8,834 bases of DNA from an uncultured Granulosicoccaceae bacterium (lineage in GTDB: Bacteria > Pseudomonadota > Gammaproteobacteria > CALCKW01): assembly GCA_937941555.1 (NCBI GenBank), contig CALDHJ010000409.1, forward strand, positions 1 through 8,834, in the 5' to 3' direction. Below, piece by piece: positions 5,546 to 8,834 of the stretch (positions are counted from its first letter, which is position 1; each line of letters starts with the position of its first letter). Made by a program: the position numbers and the translations under genes. The notes below the pieces were generated by a model. The model did not search any database. It was given only the letters and a program-made list of their open reading frames with translations, and was not told where the DNA came from.

Positions 5546-6453
5546 CACAGGTCCTTTACATACTGTTGATTGAAGCGCAGATACCCGCGCTCGGTGCAAC
5601 GCAGGTCGGACACCACGTGGCGGTGCCACGCCGGCAGTCGATGAAAGGGCACACTCGGAAAAGCGTGGTGTTCCGCGTGGTACGGCATGTTCCACGCCAA
5701 TCGGCGCATCACGACATTGGTAAAGGTCGTGCGCGTGTTTTCGAACATGTTTGCCACTGCAGGACACCGCCCGTGCTCCGCCAACAGGTAGAGCCGCAGC
5801 GCCGGTTGACCCACAACCAGCGGCAACAGCCAGAACTCGATCAACACCGTTGAACTCGTGGCAAGCGACACGGCAGCCGCGAGCGCGTAGAGCGCCAGCA
5901 TCACACGCGCTTCGCGCACCACACGATCGCGTTGATTGGTTGGCAACCAGCTCTCATCGACGCGGCCCAGCGCATTGCCGAACACGGTGCGTATCCCGGC
6001 CACGATCGTCTGCCAACCCAGCACATGCCAAATGTATTGCACTCGCGTTTCGGGCTTGCCCGATGCGAGTTCAGGGTCGCTTTGTGGGTCCTGCGTGTAG
6101 CGGTGGTGCGCGAGGTGAAAGTAGCGAAACCAGTGCGCCGGGTTGAACAACAGCCACCCCACCGCGTTCGCGAGCCACTGGTTCACCCAGCGCGTCTTGA
6201 AAGCCGTGAAATGCACCGACTCGTGTTGCGCCGTGAACAAAAACACCAGCAACACGCCGTAAACCAGGAGCGATGGCCACCACCACACCCCTCCGGCGTG
6301 CAGACCCAACGCCGCGAGTGCCATCGCACCGAGGTGCAACGCGAGCTGGCGCGCACCGGCGGCATCGGACTTCGTGAGCAGCGCCTCGCGCTCGGACCGA
6401 CTCAACCGGGCAATGGCCGCGCGGTGATCGATGGCAAGAGGCTCTGCTGTCAT
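5545..6453 (-). CDS. Fatty acid desaturase family protein 1 (membrane di-iron)
   Basis: The product is a 302-residue membrane enzyme of the fatty acid desaturase superfamily and the first gene of the operon. The histidine boxes are HESVH (77-81), HLAHH (113-117, followed by RYTQD and DPEL) and HAEHH (259-263, followed by AFPSVPFHRLP). An additional conserved-looking His227 lies in LAEHG. Hydrophobic segments lie at about 37-75, 93-104, 139-154 and 184-224. The box pattern resembles MocD-like/short-chain bacterial desaturases more than acyl-ACP or acyl-CoA delta-9 enzymes; this is from memory. It likely needs an external electron donor (ferredoxin, rubredoxin or cytochrome b5-like), none of which is encoded nearby. 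The ATG at 6453 has no good Shine-Dalgarno. An ATG-TAA pair and an 8-bp palindrome lie directly upstream. Its sequence diverges strongly from desaturase 2, so the pair is not a recent duplication. Confidence 0.92.
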   Translation of the reverse strand: MTAEPLAIDHRAAIARLSRSEREALLTKSDAAGARQLALHLGAMALAALGLHAGGVWWWPSLLVYGVLLVFLFTAQHESVHFTAFKTRWVNQWLANAVGWLLFNPAHWFRYFHLAHHRYTQDPQSDPELASGKPETRVQYIWHVLGWQTIVAGIRTVFGNALGRVDESWLPTNQRDRVVREARVMLALYALAAAVSLATSSTVLIEFWLLPLVVGQPALRLYLLAEHGRCPAVANMFENTRTTFTNVVMRRLAWNMPYHAEHHAFPSVPFHRLPAWHRHVVSDLRCTERGYLRFNQQYVKDL

Positions 6454-6571
6454 ACTTACATGGTGTACACGGGGCGGGATTGACCCACACTACCCCGACT
6501 CGACCCGGCTGTCTTACGGCGGACCGCCCAAATTATCCCTGACCGACCCCGGACCGAACTCAGGAGGCTCC
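6454..6571. promoter_or_regulatory. Divergent control region of the desaturase operon and the racemase operon
   Basis: These 118 nt separate the two opposite starts. An AT-rich island, AAATTATCCC (6530-6539), reads GATAAT on the minus strand (6537-6532), five of six matches to a -10 box, but no good -35 stands upstream. TTGACC at 6480-6485 (+) is a -35-like hexamer with no -10 at proper distance. CGGACCG occurs at 6520-6526 and again at 6550-6556, 30 bp apart and flanking the AT island, with a further GACCG at 6541-6545. A palindrome GTGTACAC is at 6463-6470. These could be operator sites; promoters for either operon must lie here, but I cannot fix them. Confidence 0.45.
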
Positions 6572-7324
6572 ATGGCACTCGACTTTGCGCTCGACGGTGG
6601 CGCGGCGAAAACGGCGGCGTTGGGTGTTATCGTGTTGCAATCCGACGAATCGCTCGAACCCGAGCTTCGGCAGTTGCACCTCGGAGAGGGTGTGGCGCTG
6701 TTTCACAGCCGCATCCCGAGCCGTGAGGAAGTCACCCCGGACACCTTGGCGGAAATGGCCGACGCCCTGCCCGCCGCCGCTGCGCTCTTGCCAGCCGCAG
6801 CGGACTTCCGCGCAATCGCTTACGGCTGCACCTCCGGTGCGACGGTGATCGGGCCGACGCGCGTCGCCGAGATGGTGCAGGCACGCCACCCCGGCGTGCC
6901 CTGCACCGACCCGATGACCGCGCTCATCGCCGCGTGCCGCGCACTGGGCGTTCGCCGCCTGGCGCTGCTGACCCCCTACATCAAGAGCGTCAGTGCGGCC
7001 ATGCGCGACTACCTCACCGAAAAGGGTCTCGAAATCGTCCAGTTCGCATCCTTCGAACAGCGGGACGAGGCCGTGGTGGCCCGCATCAGCGAAGCGTCGG
7101 TTGAACGTGCCCTGCTCGCGTTCGACGCCGCACAATGCGATGCGGTTTTTACGTCTTGCACCAACCTGCGCAGCTTCTCCATCATCGAGCCGACAGAGCG
7201 ACAGCTCGGCGTCCCGGTGTTGTCGAGCAACCTCGCGCTCGGTTGGCACCTCATGCAACTCGCCGGACTCACCACCGTGGGTGCGGGCCCCGGGCGCCTG
7301 TTCGCCGAAGGCCAACTGCGCTGA
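6572..7324 (+). CDS. Asp/Glu racemase superfamily enzyme (maleate isomerase/arylmalonate decarboxylase-like)
   Basis: The product is a 250-residue cytoplasmic enzyme of the cofactor-independent aspartate/glutamate racemase superfamily. Two cysteines sit at the expected catalytic places, Cys86 in YGCTSGA and Cys196 in FTSCTNLRS. Having both fits an isomerase or racemase; arylmalonate decarboxylase keeps only the second. The opening LGVIVLQSDESLEPE, the SRIPS..EVTPDTL segment and the SSNLALGWHLMQ end recall maleate isomerase and the EutA protein of ectoine catabolism. No other ectoine genes are present, so that name would be a guess. Possible substrates are C4-C5 dicarboxylic acids or amino acids. 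The start at ATG 6572 is well supported by AGGAGG (6562-6567) 4 nt upstream. A small exported-protein gene follows after 25 nt in the same direction. The gene is divergent from the desaturase operon. Confidence 0.87.
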   Translation: MALDFALDGGAAKTAALGVIVLQSDESLEPELRQLHLGEGVALFHSRIPSREEVTPDTLAEMADALPAAAALLPAAADFRAIAYGCTSGATVIGPTRVAEMVQARHPGVPCTDPMTALIAACRALGVRRLALLTPYIKSVSAAMRDYLTEKGLEIVQFASFEQRDEAVVARISEASVERALLAFDAAQCDAVFTSCTNLRSFSIIEPTERQLGVPVLSSNLALGWHLMQLAGLTTVGAGPGRLFAEGQLR

Positions 7325-7349
7325 CTGATTCACACACAGGAGTACCCCC

Positions 7350-7727
7350 ATGCCGCTCAACCGTAGACAACTGCTGCTCTCGTTGGCCCTGACGCTCGGC
7401 GCAGGCGGGACCGCCTTTGCGGGCGAAGCCGATGTGATCAAGGCCACCATCAGCCAACGTGGCGACACCTTCAGTGTCAGCGCCACGATCAAATCGAACG
7501 ACACCGGCTGGGACTACTACGCCGACCGATTCGACGTGCTCGCACCCGACGGCACCGTGCTCGGCACGCGCATCCTGCACCACCCGCACGAAACAGAGCA
7601 GCCCTTCACGCGCTCCCTGAACGGGCTTGTCATCCCCGAGGGCATCACACAGGTGACCGTCCGCGCCAGCATGAAGCCCGACGGTGCCAGTGGCGCAACC
7701 GTGGAACTTGCCGTGCCCGGTCGCTAG
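7350..7727 (+). CDS. Small exported protein of unknown function
   Basis: The product is a 125-residue protein with a signal peptide. The N-terminal sequence MPLNRRQLLLSLALTLG has a twin Arg followed by a hydrophobic core, and cleavage is likely after AFA at 24. The RRQLLL pattern resembles a Tat signal but lacks the usual Ser/Thr before the arginines, so Sec export is also possible. The mature domain of about 100 residues looks all-beta, with alternating strands (VIKATIS, FSVSATIKS, GTVLGTRIL, ITQVTVRASM, ATVELAVP). Its most distinctive motif is HHPHETEQPFTRSL (77-90), possibly metal-binding. I have the impression of similar short hypothetical proteins elsewhere but know no function. AGGAG (7338-7342) lies 7 nt before the ATG. 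It is 25 nt after the racemase-family gene and ends just before a strong terminator, so the two form a bicistronic unit. Confidence 0.85.
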   Translation: MPLNRRQLLLSLALTLGAGGTAFAGEADVIKATISQRGDTFSVSATIKSNDTGWDYYADRFDVLAPDGTVLGTRILHHPHETEQPFTRSLNGLVIPEGITQVTVRASMKPDGASGATVELAVPGR

Positions 7728-7752
7728 AACGCCCGAGCCCAAAACAAAAAAA

Positions 7753-7772
7753 CCCGGTGCCGAAGCACCGGG
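7753..7772. terminator. Bidirectional intrinsic terminator between convergent genes
   Basis: A perfect 8-bp stem (CCCGGTGC / GCACCGGG) has a CGAA tetraloop. On the plus strand it is followed by CTTTT, ending the racemase/exported-protein unit. On the minus strand it is followed by a seven-T run then GTTTT, ending the amt transcript, whose stop is 28 nt upstream. Both directions have a usable U-tract; the minus one is stronger. Confidence 0.92.
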
Positions 7773-7800
7773 CTTTTCCCGAAGGTTGACTACGCCACGC

Positions 7801-8834
7801 TTAGCGCGTCGTGAACTCCGGATAGGCTTCGAGGCCACACTCGGCGATGTCGGCGCCGTTGTATTCGTCCTCTTCGCTGATGCGCAAGCCGATGACCGCC
7901 TTGATCACGAGCCAGGCAATCGAGCTGGTGACCAACACCCAGGCGCCAATCACACCCAGACCCAACAGCTGACCACCAAGGGTCGCGTCGCCGTTGTTGA
8001 GGACCACCGCGAGCACACCCCAGATACCGCACACACCGTGTACAGAGATCGCACCGACCGGATCGTCAACACGGATCTTGTCGAATGCCATGATCGAGAA
8101 CACCACGATCACACCGCCGATCGCACCGATGAAGGTCGCTGCAAGCGGGCTCGGAGCGAGTGGTTCAGCCGTGATCGACACCAGGCCGGCGAGTGCGCCG
8201 TTGAGCACCATCGTCAGGTCGGCTTTGCGGAACATCAAAGATGAGGTAATCAAGGCTGCGACCACACCACCCGCCGCTGCGGCGTTGGTGTTGACGAAGA
8301 TCTTGGCCACGGCATTCGCCTCGCCCACATCGGAGATCTTGAGTTCGGATCCGCCGTTGAAGCCGAACCAACCCATCCACAAGATCAATGCACCCAGCGT
8401 TGCGAGCGGCAGGTTGGCACCGGGAATCGGCGTCATGCTGCCGTCTTCCTTGTATTTGCCCTTACGCGCACCCACCAGAATCGCGCCCGTCAGCGCTGCG
8501 ATTGCGCCACACATGTGGACAACAGCCGATCCGGCGAAATCCTGGAATCCCGCCTGATCGAGGAAACCGCCACCCCACTTCCAGTAGCCCTGAATCGGGT
8601 AGATGAAACCCGTCATGATCACGGCAAAGGCGAGGAAGGACCAGAGCTTCATGCGCTCGGCCACAGCACCCGAAACGATCGACATCGCGGTCGCCACGAA
8701 CACCACCTGGAAGAAAAAGTCGGACATGCCCGAGTAGTAGTTGTCGCCACCGCTCGCGAGCACCGCTTCGGCTGTGTTGTCTTCACCGATCAGGAAAGAC
8801 AAGCCCGGCCACCAGGCGCTGACGCCGTCGCCCG
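7801..8834 (-). CDS. amt: Ammonium channel Amt, N-terminal part missing at window edge
   Basis: The last 343 residues of an Amt/Mep/Rh-type ammonium channel are visible; the start and the first membrane helices lie right of the window. Family marks, numbered from the first visible residue, are DFAGSAVVH (98-106) with pore His106, and HGVCGIWG (265-272) with the second pore His265. Others are the tryptophan-containing YWKWGGG before the signature and WFGFNGGSEL (155-164). These two histidines form the twin-His pore in AmtB. The protein conducts ammonium across the inner membrane under nitrogen limitation and is normally blocked by GlnK docking on its C-terminal tail. The tail here is GLRISEEDEYNGADIAECGLEAYP (about 315-338). 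It keeps the pattern but has CGL where many members have HGE. A glnK gene commonly sits beside amt, and here it would have to be upstream, outside the window. Transcription ends at the hairpin at 7753-7772. Confidence 0.96.
   Translation of the reverse strand, partial: GDGVSAWWPGLSFLIGEDNTAEAVLASGGDNYYSGMSDFFFQVVFVATAMSIVSGAVAERMKLWSFLAFAVIMTGFIYPIQGYWKWGGGFLDQAGFQDFAGSAVVHMCGAIAALTGAILVGARKGKYKEDGSMTPIPGANLPLATLGALILWMGWFGFNGGSELKISDVGEANAVAKIFVNTNAAAAGGVVAALITSSLMFRKADLTMVLNGALAGLVSITAEPLAPSPLAATFIGAIGGVIVVFSIMAFDKIRVDDPVGAISVHGVCGIWGVLAVVLNNGDATLGGQLLGLGVIGAWVLVTSSIAWLVIKAVIGLRISEEDEYNGADIAECGLEAYPEFTTR

Noticed and set aside
6560..7504. A 314-codon open frame on the minus strand opposite the racemase-family gene
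   Set aside because: It is antisense to a well-supported gene with a strong ribosome binding site and catalytic cysteines. It also crosses into the next gene.
1..8834. Mobile element, CRISPR array, tRNA or toxin-antitoxin/defence genes
   Set aside because: No transposase, integrase, regularly spaced repeats, cloverleaf sequence or known defence domain was seen on either strand.

Overview
The window is a dense, GC-rich stretch of an ordinary bacterial chromosome, probably from the Pseudomonadota. A marine or environmental gammaproteobacterium is my low-confidence guess. The reasons are G/C-biased third codon positions, Shine-Dalgarno starts, hairpin terminators and the gene set (Amt, LysE/RhtB exporter, DUF4442 hotdog protein, small RRM protein). 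I see no tRNA, rRNA, CRISPR array, insertion sequence or phage gene.

Layout from left to right. (1) Positions 2-289 (+) hold the C-terminal end of an enoyl-CoA hydratase/isomerase. (2) Positions 371-664 (-) encode a 97-residue RNA-binding RRM protein. A hairpin terminator lies just past its stop, and a candidate promoter about 260 nt upstream implies a long leader. (3) Positions 1120-2022 (-) encode an S66 LD-carboxypeptidase (LdcA-like), divergent from (4) a class II aldolase/adducin-family protein at 2172-2924 (+). (5) Positions 2940-3362 (-) encode a small, probably secreted four-cysteine protein of unknown function. (6) Positions 3486-6453 (-) form a four-gene run, read right to left: fatty acid desaturase 1, desaturase 2 (sharing a TGATG stop/start), a DUF4442 hotdog protein (10-nt gap, with its Shine-Dalgarno overlapping the previous stop) and a LysE/RhtB exporter. 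(7) Diverging from it, 6572-7727 (+) encodes an Asp/Glu racemase/maleate isomerase-family enzyme followed by a small exported protein. A bidirectional terminator at 7753-7772 follows. (8) Positions 7801-8834 (-) hold most of an Amt ammonium channel, cut at its N-terminus by the window edge.

How the genes may work together. The clearest unit is the desaturase 1/desaturase 2/hotdog cluster. It has two different membrane di-iron enzymes, each with the three histidine boxes, translationally coupled to each other and to a likely acyl-thioester-binding protein. This looks like a lipid- or acyl-modification module. The LysE-type exporter may only share the transcript. The divergent racemase and exported protein share the control region with this operon, but no sequence feature ties them to the same pathway. 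The remaining genes (peptidoglycan recycling, ammonium uptake, RNA binding) look like independent housekeeping functions.

The window does not show an obviously new defence or mobile system. The best leads are the coupled desaturase module, the two unrecognised exported proteins, and several possible regulatory elements next to start codons.
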